This document shows, piece by piece, positions 24,122 through 33,900 of a DNA stretch of 64,000 nucleotides. The position numbers were made by a program, and so were the translations under genes. How positions within the stretch are numbered: position 1 is the stretch's first letter; each line of letters opens with the position of its first letter. This DNA is from Spirosoma panaciterrae DSM 21099. Its GTDB lineage: Bacteria > Bacteroidota > Bacteroidia > Cytophagales > Spirosomataceae. The stretch lies in NCBI RefSeq assembly GCF_000374025.1, contig NZ_KB893206.1, positions 150,538 through 214,537 of the forward strand, written 5' to 3'. The notes below the pieces were generated by a model, which was not told where the DNA came from, did no database searches, and saw only the letters and a list, made by a program, of their open reading frames with translations.

Positions 24122-24982
24122 ATGCCGAACCTCTCTACAGAAGCACCTGTTCAACCAACCCATCCGTCTCTTCTGGCAAAACCGAGTGTAACCATCCTGC
24201 GCTGGACGAGCCTATTGCTGGTGATAACGGTATGGACCAGTGCCGCCTTATTTGGGCTGTATATCCTGGCCTTCTATGCGGCTGCCTTGTATAACGGCGA
24301 CATGAGCCGTTGGAATCAGATGCTACCCCGGTTATATGAGCGGGACACAGCGATTGCTACAGCCGGTATAGGGCTGCATTTTGCTATGGGGGGAATCATC
24401 CTCGTGTTGGGAAGTATTCAGTTGATCGAAGCTGTCAGAAATCGATTTCCGGCAGTGCATCGCTGGATTGGGCGTATCTATGTGCTGGCTTCGCTCCTGG
24501 CGGCTGTGGGTGGATTGATCTTTATTGGCGTTAAAGGAACAATTGGGGGTATCTACATGGATATCGGTTTCGCACTCTACGGAATCCTGATGGTTGTGGC
24601 CGCTATTGAAACCTATCGCCATGCTGTGGCGGGTCGTGTCGATACCCATCGGGCCTGGGCCTTACGATTGTATGCACTGGCGATTGGCTCCTGGCTCTAT
24701 CGGATGGATTATGGCTTCTGGGTGCTGCTGACCGACGGTCTGGGGCATACGCGTTCGTTTAGTGGTTGGTTCGATCACGTTATGGACTTCTTCTTTTACC
24801 TGCCAAACCTGTTAGTCGTTGAAGCATTTATCCGGGTCGATCGATACAAAGCGTCGCCCATTCTCCGATTATCCGCATCGCTGGTGCTTCTGGTGGCAAC
24901 GGGCTTGCTGGGGTTAGGGACTTACTACTTTACCCTGTACTACTGGGGACCTGCCATCCTGCGGTGGTTATCCATCGCCTAA
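24122..24982 (+). CDS. DUF2306 family membrane protein
   Basis: A 286-residue protein from ATG 24122 (MPNLSTEAPVQP); the frame is open from 24005 but that extension lacks coding character. About seven membrane helices are visible, starting with LLLVITVWTSAALFGLYIL. The signature of the DUF2306 family (PF10067) is seen as HFAMGGIILVLGSIQL, then VHRWIGRIYV, then DTHRAWALRLYALA. The paired histidines suggest a possible haem or cofactor site, but the function of the family is unknown. It ends four bases from the convergent small gene at 24987. Confidence 0.8.
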   Translation: MPNLSTEAPVQPTHPSLLAKPSVTILRWTSLLLVITVWTSAALFGLYILAFYAAALYNGDMSRWNQMLPRLYERDTAIATAGIGLHFAMGGIILVLGSIQLIEAVRNRFPAVHRWIGRIYVLASLLAAVGGLIFIGVKGTIGGIYMDIGFALYGILMVVAAIETYRHAVAGRVDTHRAWALRLYALAIGSWLYRMDYGFWVLLTDGLGHTRSFSGWFDHVMDFFFYLPNLLVVEAFIRVDRYKASPILRLSASLVLLVATGLLGLGTYYFTLYYWGPAILRWLSIA

Positions 24983-24986
24983 CTGT

Positions 24987-25307
24987 TCAATACCCTTCGT
25001 CCAGAACAAGGTAGAAGTTTTTATAAGCTGTTGACTGATCGGCCTGTTGAAGCGTTACGGTCAGCAATTCGACGTGGGTATACGCATCAAATTTGACAAT
25101 CCGGCTGTCGGTTACCTGCTGTTGCTGAGTGTCTGCCTGCGCCTGCACAAAGGCCAGGGCTTCTTCCCGTGAGTCGAAACTGCCGAGCAGATTACCTAAG
25201 TCCAGAGTAGGTTCCTGAGCGGGAAGTTCACCCATTGTATTGGAGATGGGCGATTCAACGGGTACTGAAGAATCGGTGGGCGAGGTGCTGTAAAGTTCGA
25301 TAGTCAT
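24987..25307 (-). CDS. Hypothetical protein, 106 aa
   Basis: No family was recognised. It is a small acidic, Gln-rich soluble protein without a signal peptide. The N-terminal 35 residues are Ser/Pro-rich and probably disordered; the rest (GSFDSREEALAFVQAQADTQ, then YTHVELLTVTLQQAD) suggests a compact alpha/beta domain. It is convergent with the DUF2306 gene with a four-base gap. Coding is supported by length, codon use and an ordinary ATG start. Confidence 0.6.
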   Translation of the reverse strand: MTIELYSTSPTDSSVPVESPISNTMGELPAQEPTLDLGNLLGSFDSREEALAFVQAQADTQQQQVTDSRIVKFDAYTHVELLTVTLQQADQSTAYKNFYLVLDEGY

Positions 25308-25410
25308 CCGTATGAAAAGTAGATATAAACGGATAACTAGTTTCAGGCGAAGTGGTTAAAAAATAACGGGATACCGATGCGAGCCTATGTCGCATACGTA
25401 GTGGCCCGGC

Positions 25411-25496
25411 TTTGTCATACTGCGGAACGAATTATCTTCAGTTAGGGCTACCTAAGTGGTTTAGGGTCTGGATGCTTCGTTTCGTAGCATGACAAA
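25411..25496. repeat. GTCATGCT-type intergenic inverted repeat
   Basis: TTTGTCATACTGCGGAACGA at 25411-25431 is inverted at 25476-25496 with three to four transitions. The words GTCATGCT and GAACGAAGCATC resemble an intergenic repeat I have often seen in Bacteroidota genomes. It lies in the 251-base gap before the esterase operon's end. Confidence 0.6.
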
Positions 25497-25558
25497 ATCG
25501 TCGTTTGGTTGTAAGGCGGCTAAACTTAATCGGCTTGGCAAGCAATGGCTCAGAACCA

Positions 25559-27109
25559 TTACTTCGCCACCCGTTCGTAGTTTAACAGCTTACTGGCCCA
25601 GGAAATAAAATACTGAAAATTAGGGGCATCGGTATGGCCGCCGTTATGCTGGCGCCAGGCTAGTTCGCCGTTCATCAGGCCGGTCAATACGGGCGGCATC
25701 ACATCTTTATTGAACGCACTGTTGGCACTCAGGTCTTTGGCTCCCAATAGCTGGAAAACGGGCCCGGCCGCTACCGTGGCCTTGTAACTACCCATCTGAT
25801 CGAGCCATTTGGCATCCCCTTTTTCGGGAATTCCGTAGCTGACGAATGTGGGTCTTGGTGCACAAAGGGCCAGTAATTCATGCGAATCGACGGGAAGGTC
25901 GCAGCCGGTTTTAGGGCCAGACGAGGCTTCCGAAGCGGCATATTTGAGGTAATTGCCCGCCATCCAGTGGTACTCGCCACTACCCGCCAGACTTTCGACC
26001 GCTTCGCCAAAAATGCGCCGTTGCAGCGTAGCCCCCCCTTTGCCCGACGAACCGATCAACACCACCGCAAATCGCTGATCGAAGGCCATCGCGACCAGGG
26101 CTGCTTTTCCATAGCGCGAAACCCCTTCAATAGCCACCTGTTTGGCGTTCACCTGTGGGTCGGTTTCCAGATAATCCAGCACCCGCGAGGCTCCCCAGGC
26201 CCAGGCCCGTAAGGCACCCCAATTGTCCGGTTTGCGCGGTTGTCCCTTATTGACCAACCCAATAATGCCTCGGGTAAGGCCAGCGCCGTTGTCGGCCTGA
26301 ATGCTGCCTGGCTCCAGCGTACAATAGCCCCAGCCAGCCGCCAGCAGTTGCTCGGTCGGGGGGGAGTCACCATTAGGGGCGGGGGCAAAGAAATTGGGGC
26401 CGGGCAGTCGGGTGATGGGCGAGTAAGCGGGGTATTTATCGAAGATGGCTTTTAGCTCCGGATCACTCTTGATCATCAGCTCCTTAAAGGCTGCATTGAT
26501 CTTTTCCATCTCAGGAAGCGAAGGCTGAGCCGGGGCCGGTAAGGTAGGGAACCCGAGCATGATCATGACAGGGACCGGACCTTTTACGTTCTGGGGCAGC
26601 ACCAGCACCATGTTGAGGTTTACATTGATGAGTGGGTAGTCGCTGTTATCGACCCGGCCAATCATGTGTCGGGCAATCACGGGAATACGGCCCACAAATT
26701 CGTTGTCGGTGACTTTCGCTGTCCAGGTCACTTTGGGTACGTTGGCTGGGATACGCCCATACATTTCCCGTTCAAAATCCTCGATAAGTTCAGGCCGACG
26801 TACACGCCACCATTCTTCGGGCTTGGTTATATTCTTGCCTTTTCTGGTGGTCAGGACATCGGGTAGTTGCGGGCAGGGGTTGGCCTGCGACTCATCGTAA
26901 TTAGCATGGTTCGGGTCCGATTCGTTGCCACTTGGGCCTGGCCTTAGTTTTTTGAGCCCCAGTTGCTGCATCATATTGGCCTGGTCCTGCTGGGCCGTCA
27001 TAGTTTTCAGCGGAGGGTATTTACTACTGTCGATGGGGGCTTGCTGGGCGATGGCCCAGCAGGGGAGGCTCATCAACAGGGCTAAAGTCAGATGGTTTGG
27101 AAAATACAT
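25559..27109 (-). CDS. CE15 glucuronoyl esterase
   Basis: A 516-residue secreted esterase with a signal peptide ending IAQQ. It belongs to carbohydrate esterase family 15: the nucleophile lies in GVSRYGKAAL (Ser331) and the catalytic His in HNGGHTDAPN (His492); the oxyanion-stabilising Arg332 follows the Ser. CE15 enzymes cut the ester between lignin and the 4-O-methylglucuronate side chains of glucuronoxylan. The gene starts 15 bases after the stop of the acetylesterase gene, so both form one operon for trimming decorated xylan. The first 60 residues after the signal are Gln/Met-rich and not part of the catalytic fold. Confidence 0.9.
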   Translation of the reverse strand: MYFPNHLTLALLMSLPCWAIAQQAPIDSSKYPPLKTMTAQQDQANMMQQLGLKKLRPGPSGNESDPNHANYDESQANPCPQLPDVLTTRKGKNITKPEEWWRVRRPELIEDFEREMYGRIPANVPKVTWTAKVTDNEFVGRIPVIARHMIGRVDNSDYPLINVNLNMVLVLPQNVKGPVPVMIMLGFPTLPAPAQPSLPEMEKINAAFKELMIKSDPELKAIFDKYPAYSPITRLPGPNFFAPAPNGDSPPTEQLLAAGWGYCTLEPGSIQADNGAGLTRGIIGLVNKGQPRKPDNWGALRAWAWGASRVLDYLETDPQVNAKQVAIEGVSRYGKAALVAMAFDQRFAVVLIGSSGKGGATLQRRIFGEAVESLAGSGEYHWMAGNYLKYAASEASSGPKTGCDLPVDSHELLALCAPRPTFVSYGIPEKGDAKWLDQMGSYKATVAAGPVFQLLGAKDLSANSAFNKDVMPPVLTGLMNGELAWRQHNGGHTDAPNFQYFISWASKLLNYERVAK

Positions 27110-27124
27110 AACGGTTTAAGAGGC

Positions 27125-29047
27125 TTAGTTATCGGTTCGGAACGGCGAAGCAGGTAACCCTTCTGTATTATAAAGATTTGGATTCACGGGATTGTCGGCC
27201 CAGGCGTATCGCACGTATTGCGGAGAAGGCACTTCGTCGCTCCATACAACCACTTTATCGCCTTCGATTTTTGCCTTTGCCCAGACAAATTTTTTATCAC
27301 TGCCCGCAATAGCAAACTCCCCCAGTTCTTCCCCGTCGTTGGTAATCAGCCCACTCCCTACATTAGAAAAACTAATGGTGATCCTATTGCCGTCGACCTT
27401 TGCCGATTGATATAAGGGGCCCGAAGAAACCAGATTTTCGTGATAAGCTGTTTTCAGAGCGGCAAGGGCCAGTCGTTCGCCTACCGACCGTTTGTTGTCA
27501 GGGTGAATATCATTCCATTCGCCCAGGTCAATGGCTACAACCATAGCGGTATTCGGGATGGATAGGGCTTTGAGTTGACCTTCCCGCAGAATAGCCCAGT
27601 CGCTTTCGGAAGGGAGGTAGTTGTAGTCCATAAAGCCTGGAAGCTGGATGAATAAAAACGGTAGCTCGCCCTGTTGCCACTGAGTCCGCCAGTTTTTGAT
27701 CAACGCTGGCAACAGCGTGCGGTACTGCTCAGGTTGTCCGGCGTTGCTTTCGCCCTGGTACCAGCAAAATCCCTTGATGGCGTACTTGATTTCGGGGGCT
27801 ACCATCGCATTATACAAAGCGGCTGGCTGATTCTGAGCGGCAATACTACCACCAAACGAACCTCCAGCAGGTCGGTAAACGGTGCCGACTTTATACTGCC
27901 AGGTCCCTTTCAGGTCAACGGTATCGGCTCCCGCAAACACACAATAGGGCTTGTCGGGTACAAAACCGCCTTTGCCCGCCATGTTCGTCACCCGCACGAC
28001 AAACACATTTTTACCCGCTTTCAGCAAATCGGCCGGAACGGCATACCGACGCTGTGGGTACTGATAGGTGGTCCGGCCTACCGATTTGCCGTTGATATAG
28101 AGTTCATCGGCATCGACGATTCGACCCAGAAATACGCGGGCAGGTTTTCCGGCCATTGAAGCCGGAAGGGTAATTTCCCGTCGATACCAGACTACGCCAT
28201 TCAGGTCTTTTATTCCCTGATCTTCCCAATAACCGGGAATGTTGATAGGGCGCCAGCCTTTGGGCACATAAGCTGGATCGTACCATTTGGTAGCTCCGGT
28301 CAGACCTAAATCGACGGGAGGAGCAGGCCGACTGGAAGGCTGTCGTCGGTTGAGGCTGTTGATGTACGTGGTGTCTTTGTTCTTCTCAAGGGTCGCTTTC
28401 AGGGCGGAGAAATCGGTCAGGCCGTCTTCGCTCATCCAGGCTTCAATGGGTGTACCGCCGACACTGGCGTTGATGATGCCGATGGGTATCCCGTACTTTT
28501 CATGAATTTTTTTGGCAAAGAAATACGCGACGGCCGAGAAGGGACGAACATCGTCTCCGACGGCGGCTTTCCACTGACCATTGGGCAGATCGCTCTGAGG
28601 GCCTTGCAGATTCGTAAGGGTGGGTATCCAGAATTGCCGAATCTGCGGATCGTTGGCGTTCGCTATTTCGTTGGCGTAGGTGACGTCATGGATGTTGAGC
28701 TGGTGAACCATATTGCTCTGACCGCTACAAAACCACACATCCCCGATCAGAATATCGTTTACGGTTACTTGAGAACTACCCACAATGTCCATGCTATACG
28801 GGCCCCCTGCTGCTGTGGGTGCTAGTTTGACCTGCCATTTCCCCGTGGCATCGGTTACAGTTTTATAGGTTTTCCGGTTAAAACGCACCGTGATTTTTTC
28901 GCCTGCTTTCGCCCACCCCCAAATGGTCAGGGGGGTATCACGCTGCAACACCATCCCGTCGCTGATTAATCGGGGTAATCGAAGCTGAGCTTGCAGGGGT
29001 TTTGTTGACGTACACAACAAAAAAACAAGGAGCAGGCGTTTCATCAT
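27125..29047 (-). CDS. Sialate O-acetylesterase family protein (glycan acetylesterase)
   Basis: A 640-residue secreted enzyme (signal peptide ending LQAQ). The N-terminal beta-domain starts LISDGMVLQRDTPLTIWGWA, and the SGNH nucleophile is Ser111 in WFCSGQSNM. A galactose-binding-like jelly roll is inserted near residues 260-390 (GVVWYRREITLPA, VGRTTYQYPQRRYAVPA), followed by FCWYQGESNAG and a late DIHPDNK with the Asp/His pair. This layout is usual for Bacteroidota acetylesterases that remove acetyl groups from xylan or sialic acid. The operon partner is a CE15 glucuronoyl esterase, which favours acetylated glucuronoxylan as substrate. A LacI-type operator lies 28 bases upstream. Confidence 0.9.
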   Translation of the reverse strand: MMKRLLLVFLLCTSTKPLQAQLRLPRLISDGMVLQRDTPLTIWGWAKAGEKITVRFNRKTYKTVTDATGKWQVKLAPTAAGGPYSMDIVGSSQVTVNDILIGDVWFCSGQSNMVHQLNIHDVTYANEIANANDPQIRQFWIPTLTNLQGPQSDLPNGQWKAAVGDDVRPFSAVAYFFAKKIHEKYGIPIGIINASVGGTPIEAWMSEDGLTDFSALKATLEKNKDTTYINSLNRRQPSSRPAPPVDLGLTGATKWYDPAYVPKGWRPINIPGYWEDQGIKDLNGVVWYRREITLPASMAGKPARVFLGRIVDADELYINGKSVGRTTYQYPQRRYAVPADLLKAGKNVFVVRVTNMAGKGGFVPDKPYCVFAGADTVDLKGTWQYKVGTVYRPAGGSFGGSIAAQNQPAALYNAMVAPEIKYAIKGFCWYQGESNAGQPEQYRTLLPALIKNWRTQWQQGELPFLFIQLPGFMDYNYLPSESDWAILREGQLKALSIPNTAMVVAIDLGEWNDIHPDNKRSVGERLALAALKTAYHENLVSSGPLYQSAKVDGNRITISFSNVGSGLITNDGEELGEFAIAGSDKKFVWAKAKIEGDKVVVWSDEVPSPQYVRYAWADNPVNPNLYNTEGLPASPFRTDN

Positions 29048-29399
29048 ACGGGTGTTAGCTAGATGTAGACTCTATGCAATCGGTTGCAGAAATTGTGCGA
29101 AAAATAAACCGCCAGTACAAATAACTTTTCCAACGACGGATTGCGGTTCGAGTTCAAAAAGCATAGACTATCGGTTTACTAACTATTCGTTTTCCATAAA
29201 AAAAGCCAAAGCGGATAATACGTATGGCTATTGAGTTATACCCTAGCCTAAGTTAATGGTTCCGATAGTAATATAATCGTGTGTTTTACGAAGAGTTGGG
29301 CCATAAACGTATGCTCAAAGGTCTGGTTTCCCAAATGTTTCCAAAATTGATGCTGTGTTTTGCGTATACCTGACCGTCGGCTAAAGGACCGTCGGGTGC
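29048..29399. other. Intergenic region between esterase operon and efflux operon
   Basis: This 352-base gap separates divergent operons. It holds the LacI-type operator at 29075-29088 and, near 29203-29231, the weak dyad AGCCA...TGGCT. I see no gene, RNA or convincing -33/-7 promoter pair for either side. Confidence 0.5.
29075..29088. promoter_or_regulatory. LacI/GalR-type operator
   Basis: TGCAATCGGTTGCA matches the LacI-family pattern TGnAAnCGnTTnCA at every fixed position. It lies 28 bases before the ATG of the acetylesterase-CE15 operon, a suitable place for substrate-controlled repression. No LacI-family gene is in the window. Confidence 0.7.
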
Positions 29400-30839
29400 A
29401 TGAACATGACGAGCTTTTTTTTCGCTTACGTTCGACAGCGGCTTTTAACACCGGGAAGTACGTACTGGCAAACCGGGTGTCTGCTGATTGGACTGAGCCT
29501 ATTCGGGTTATCTTCCTGGGGCCAGTCTCTTACACTGAATCAGGTGGTAGAGCAGAGCGTTCGACAGTATCCTTTCCTGAAAGCAAAGCAGGCCGAAATC
29601 AATAGTGCCGAGCGTCGGGTAGAGGCTAGCCGAACGGAGTTGATGCCGATTATGCTACTCCAGCATCAGTACAACTACGCCACCAGCAACAGTCTGAATG
29701 GTTCGTTCTTTCCGAATGAAAGTGTTAATATATCCACCTCGGGGGGAGTACGACCTGTGGCCATTTCGCAGGCTAGCTTCGGTAGCTTTTCGACCGCTTC
29801 CATCGAATGGCGGGCTATTACGTTTGGGCGGGTCAAAGCGAATATTGGCGTTGCCAAAGCCGATCTGCAACGGAGTCAGGTCGATTATGATAATGAAGTG
29901 TTCCAACATCAGGTGCGCACCATTGATGCGTATCTGATGTTGCTGATCAATCAGAAACTGGTGCAGATTCAACGGAGCAATCTGGACCGGGCCGAAACCT
30001 TCAAACGGGTGGTCGACTCGGGCGTTCGGTCGGGGATGCGGGCGGGTGTCGATAGTGCACTGGCTACCGCAGAGGCTGTTCGGGCGCGTTTGCTCCTGCT
30101 CGAAAGTCAGCAGTGCGAGCAGGTACAACGGCTCCGACTCTCCGAACTGACGGGTTTGCTACAGGCTAATCTTCGGGTCGATAGTATGCGTTTTTATGCC
30201 GATCTGCCCAACGACGCTTTTCGGTCGGATTCCATTTCGCCCAAAAACCCAACTCTCCGCCTGTTTGAATCGCAGATCAACCTATCGGCGGCCCGGAGTT
30301 TAGCCACGCAACGGTCGGGTATGCCGATGATTTCGCTGGTGGGGGTGGGCAATGCCCGTGGATCGGGCTTCGCTAACCAGGGTGATGTGTTTCTAAACAA
30401 TCAACTCAATGGCCTGGGCTATCAGGTGGGTAATTATCTGGTAGGTGTGGTAGCTCGGTGGAATGTAACGAATCTGCTGCGTAGTCGACGTGATTATCAG
30501 GCCGACCAGTTTCAGGTGGAGCGGTTCCGGCAATTGTTCAATGAGCAGCGATTGCGCATCAACCGACAGTATCAGGAAGCCGATACGCAGTATGACGTAG
30601 CACTGGAACAGGCCCGTCAGGCGCCACTTCAGCTACGAGCGGCTCGTCAGGCATATGATCAGGCGAAAGCCCGCTATACCAGTGGTTTGACCGATTTGCC
30701 GACGCTTCTGCAAAGTGTAGTTACGCTCAATCGGGCGGAAGTCGACGGTTACGTAGCCATTAGCAATGTCTGGCGGTTTCTGCTGCTGAAAGCCGCTGCC
30801 GACGGTGATTTGTCCCTGTTTATGAATCAGATACGGTAG
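29400..30839 (+). CDS. TolC family outer-membrane efflux channel
   Basis: A 479-residue protein with a signal sequence (TGCLLIGLSLFGLSSWGQ) after a 25-residue cytoplasmic-looking start, so the true start may be slightly downstream. Two OEP repeats of long amphipathic helices are visible (LNQVVEQSVRQYPFLKAKQA; RINRQYQEADTQYDVALEQA), with beta-barrel segments between them. It forms the outer-membrane tunnel for the RND pump encoded next. Its TAG stop lies inside the left arm of a palindrome that separates it from the pump gene by 100 bases. The three genes run in the order channel, pump, adaptor. Confidence 0.9.
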   Translation: MNMTSFFFAYVRQRLLTPGSTYWQTGCLLIGLSLFGLSSWGQSLTLNQVVEQSVRQYPFLKAKQAEINSAERRVEASRTELMPIMLLQHQYNYATSNSLNGSFFPNESVNISTSGGVRPVAISQASFGSFSTASIEWRAITFGRVKANIGVAKADLQRSQVDYDNEVFQHQVRTIDAYLMLLINQKLVQIQRSNLDRAETFKRVVDSGVRSGMRAGVDSALATAEAVRARLLLLESQQCEQVQRLRLSELTGLLQANLRVDSMRFYADLPNDAFRSDSISPKNPTLRLFESQINLSAARSLATQRSGMPMISLVGVGNARGSGFANQGDVFLNNQLNGLGYQVGNYLVGVVARWNVTNLLRSRRDYQADQFQVERFRQLFNEQRLRINRQYQEADTQYDVALEQARQAPLQLRAARQAYDQAKARYTSGLTDLPTLLQSVVTLNRAEVDGYVAISNVWRFLLLKAAADGDLSLFMNQIR

Positions 30840-30921
30840 AGATGCATCATTGCGTCTCCTGTAAGCCAGCAGTTTGTAAGCCATAACCATCCGGTCATGA
30901 GACGCAACGATGCGTCTCTAC
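30836..30921. repeat. GTAGAGACGC palindromic repeat
   Basis: GTAGAGATGCATCATTGCGT... at 30836-30858 pairs with ...ATGCGTCTCTAC at 30899-30921 over 23 positions with two wobbles. The word GTAGAGACGC/GCGTCTCTAC resembles palindromes known to be scattered through cyanobacterial and some Bacteroidota genomes. The left arm includes the TolC stop codon. Confidence 0.75.
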
Positions 30922-30939
30922 ACATAAAAATTAAACAGT

Positions 30940-33900
30940 ATGAATTCAATCATTCGATCTGCGCTGCGGAAGCCGATTTCGGTGGTGGTAGCGGTTATGG
31001 GACTTCTGTTTTTCGCGGTGATGTCGCTGTTTACCATTCCGGTCGACATCTTTCCGAACCTCGACCTGCCCACCATTTACGTGGTGCAGCCCTATGGCGG
31101 CATGGCTCCCGACCAGATGGACGGCTTTATTGCTACCCGCTACCAGGACCACTTTCTGTATGTATCCGGTATTCGGGATGTTGAGGTGAAGACCATTCAG
31201 GGCCTGTCGCTGATCAAGCTGCAATTCTATCCGGGTACCGATATGGCACAGGCAGCGGCCGAAGTTGCCAACAACGTCTCACGGGCAAAAGCCTATATGC
31301 CCGAAGGAACGGTGCCACCCCAGGTTGTACGATTCGATGCCAGTTCGGTGCCGGTAGGGCAGTTGGTCTTTGAAAGTCAGAGCCGATCTCTGAACGAAAT
31401 TCAGGATTTTGCGTCGTCACGGGTGCGGCCCATGTTCTCCCGGATTCCGGGTGTATCGAGTCCGCCACCGTTTGGCGGCAACCAGCGGACGGTAGTTATC
31501 CGGGTGAATCCGCAACTGGTACGTAGTTATCAGCTTACGCCTGAAGAGGTCATTAAAGCCATCACGAGCAACAACCAGCCATCGCCCGCCGGAAACATTC
31601 GGATTGGCGATAAAGCGTTGATGACGCCCGTAAACTCGCTGGTAAAACGCCCGGAAGATTTTCTGAATATTCCCATTCGGATTGGCACCGGCCCAACGGT
31701 GTTCGTGCGGGATATTGGAACGGTAGAAGATGCGGCCGACGTAACGGTGAGCTACGCCCTGGTCAACGGTCGACGGGCGGTATACATTCCGGTGGTCAAA
31801 AAATCGGATGCGTCCACGCTCGATGTGGTGAATAACATCCGCAAGGCAATGCCCGAATTGCAGGCGGCCGTACCCGAAGATGTGAAGATTTCGTACGAGT
31901 TCGACCAGTCGGTGTACGTGACCAACGCACTCAAAAGTCTGGTGACCGAAGGGGTGCTAGGTGCCATTCTAACGGGCTTGATGGTACTCCTTTTCCTGCG
32001 CGACTGGCGAAGTGTGATCATTGTTGTACTGACCATCCCGATCTCGGTGCTTTCGGCGGTGATTCTGCTGAATCTGTTCGGGCAAACCATCAACATCATG
32101 ACCCTGTCGGGACTGGCGCTGGCGATTGGGATTCTGGTCGATCAGGCTACGGTGACGATCGAAAATATTCACCAGCATCTGGAAGAAGGGAAGCCGAAAG
32201 CGGTAGCGATCTGGGATGCCTGTAGGGAAATTATTTTCCCGGAATTCCTGATTCTGCTGGCTATTCTGGCCGTGTTTGCTCCGGCCTTTGTGATGAGTGG
32301 CATCCCTCGTTCGATGTTTCTGCCCCTGTCGCTCTCGGTCGGGTTTGCCATGATTGCCTCGTTCATTCTGTCGCAGACGCTGGTGCCGGTGATGGCCAAC
32401 TGGCTACTGAAAGCCCACCCAAAACACGAAGCACCAACCTTGGCACTGGATGCTCAGGAACGCCACATGATTCTGGATGAAGCCGCACATCCGGTGAAAC
32501 ATGCAACGGGTTTCGAGAAATTTAAGCAACGCTATACGGCTCAGCTCGAACGGATTATAAACCGTCGGGGGCTGGTTGTGGGAGGCTACCTGATCGGGTC
32601 GCTGGCCATCATTGTGGTTTGTTTTCTGGTGATCGGGACGGATATTCTCCCCCACGCCAATAGCCACCAGTTTCAGCTTCGATTGCGCGTTCCCGATGGT
32701 ACCCGTGTAGAACGGACGGAACTGGCTACGCTGAAAGTGCTCGACATCATCAAAAAAGAGGTGGGGCCTGAGCATCTCGAAATCTCATCGGCTTATGTCG
32801 GTACGGTGCCGTCCAGCTATGGTACATCGAATATTTTTGTGTTCAATAGCGGCCCTCACGAAGCCGTTTTGCAGGTGTCGCTTCACGAAGATTTCCCGGT
32901 GAAGATGGACGATCTGAAAGAGCAGTTGCGCGCTCGAATTGCCAATGCCTTGCCCAACGCCCGCATTTCGTTCGAACCGATTGAGTTGGTCGATAAAATC
33001 ATGAGCCAGGGTTCGGCTACGCCCATTGAGGTGACCGTAGCCGCCAAAGACCTGGCCGAAGCGGGACGGTTTGCCAATAAGATCAAAGATCGGATGAGCC
33101 AGATTGCCTATCTGCGCGATGTACAGATTGCCCAGCCGTTGGCGTACCCAATCCTGAACGTGACCATGAACCGCGAACGGGCCGGGCAGTTGGGGGTTAC
33201 CTCTACGCAGGTGGCCCGGTCGATGGTGGCGGCTACCTCGTCGAGTCGCTTTACCGATAAAAATCTCTGGCTCGACGATTCGAAGGGGCTGGCGTATCAG
33301 GTGCAGGTACAGATTCCCGAATACCAGATGGCCAATACCAACGACATTGGGAATATCCCGTTGAAAAGTGGTGAAATGCGTCCGCTCCTGTCGGATGTCG
33401 CTACGTTTTCGGAAGGAACAGCCCCCGGCGAATACGACCGCGCTGGCCCAAATCGACTGGTAACGGTGACGGCCAATCTTCAGAAAAAAGACCTGGGTAC
33501 GGCCCAGAAAGCGGTTATGCAGGCTATCAAAGACGCTGGCGATCCACCGCGTGGGGTCATTGTAGAGATGCGCGGCCAAACCCGGCTTCTGGCTGATACC
33601 TTAAGTAGTTTGCAAACGGGGCTACTGGTGGCGATCATTATCATCTTCCTCTTGCTGGCAGCGAATTACCAGTCGTTTAAGTTATCGCTGGTTATTCTGG
33701 CGGCTATTCCGGCGGTAGTGGCGGGGGCGTTGCTGATGTTGCTGGCCTGTGGTGCTACGCTGAATCTACAATCTTATATGGGGCTGATTATGTCGGTGGG
33801 GGTATCGGTCGCCAATGCCATTCTGATGGTGACGAATGCCGAGAATTTACGACTGGAGATTGGGGAAACCCGTAAGGCTGCTGTGCTGGCTGCCAACAGC

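Noticed and set aside
32785..33579. Minus-strand frame of 264 codons inside the RND pump gene
   Set aside because: It is antisense to a highly conserved transporter and its translation has no recognisable domain.
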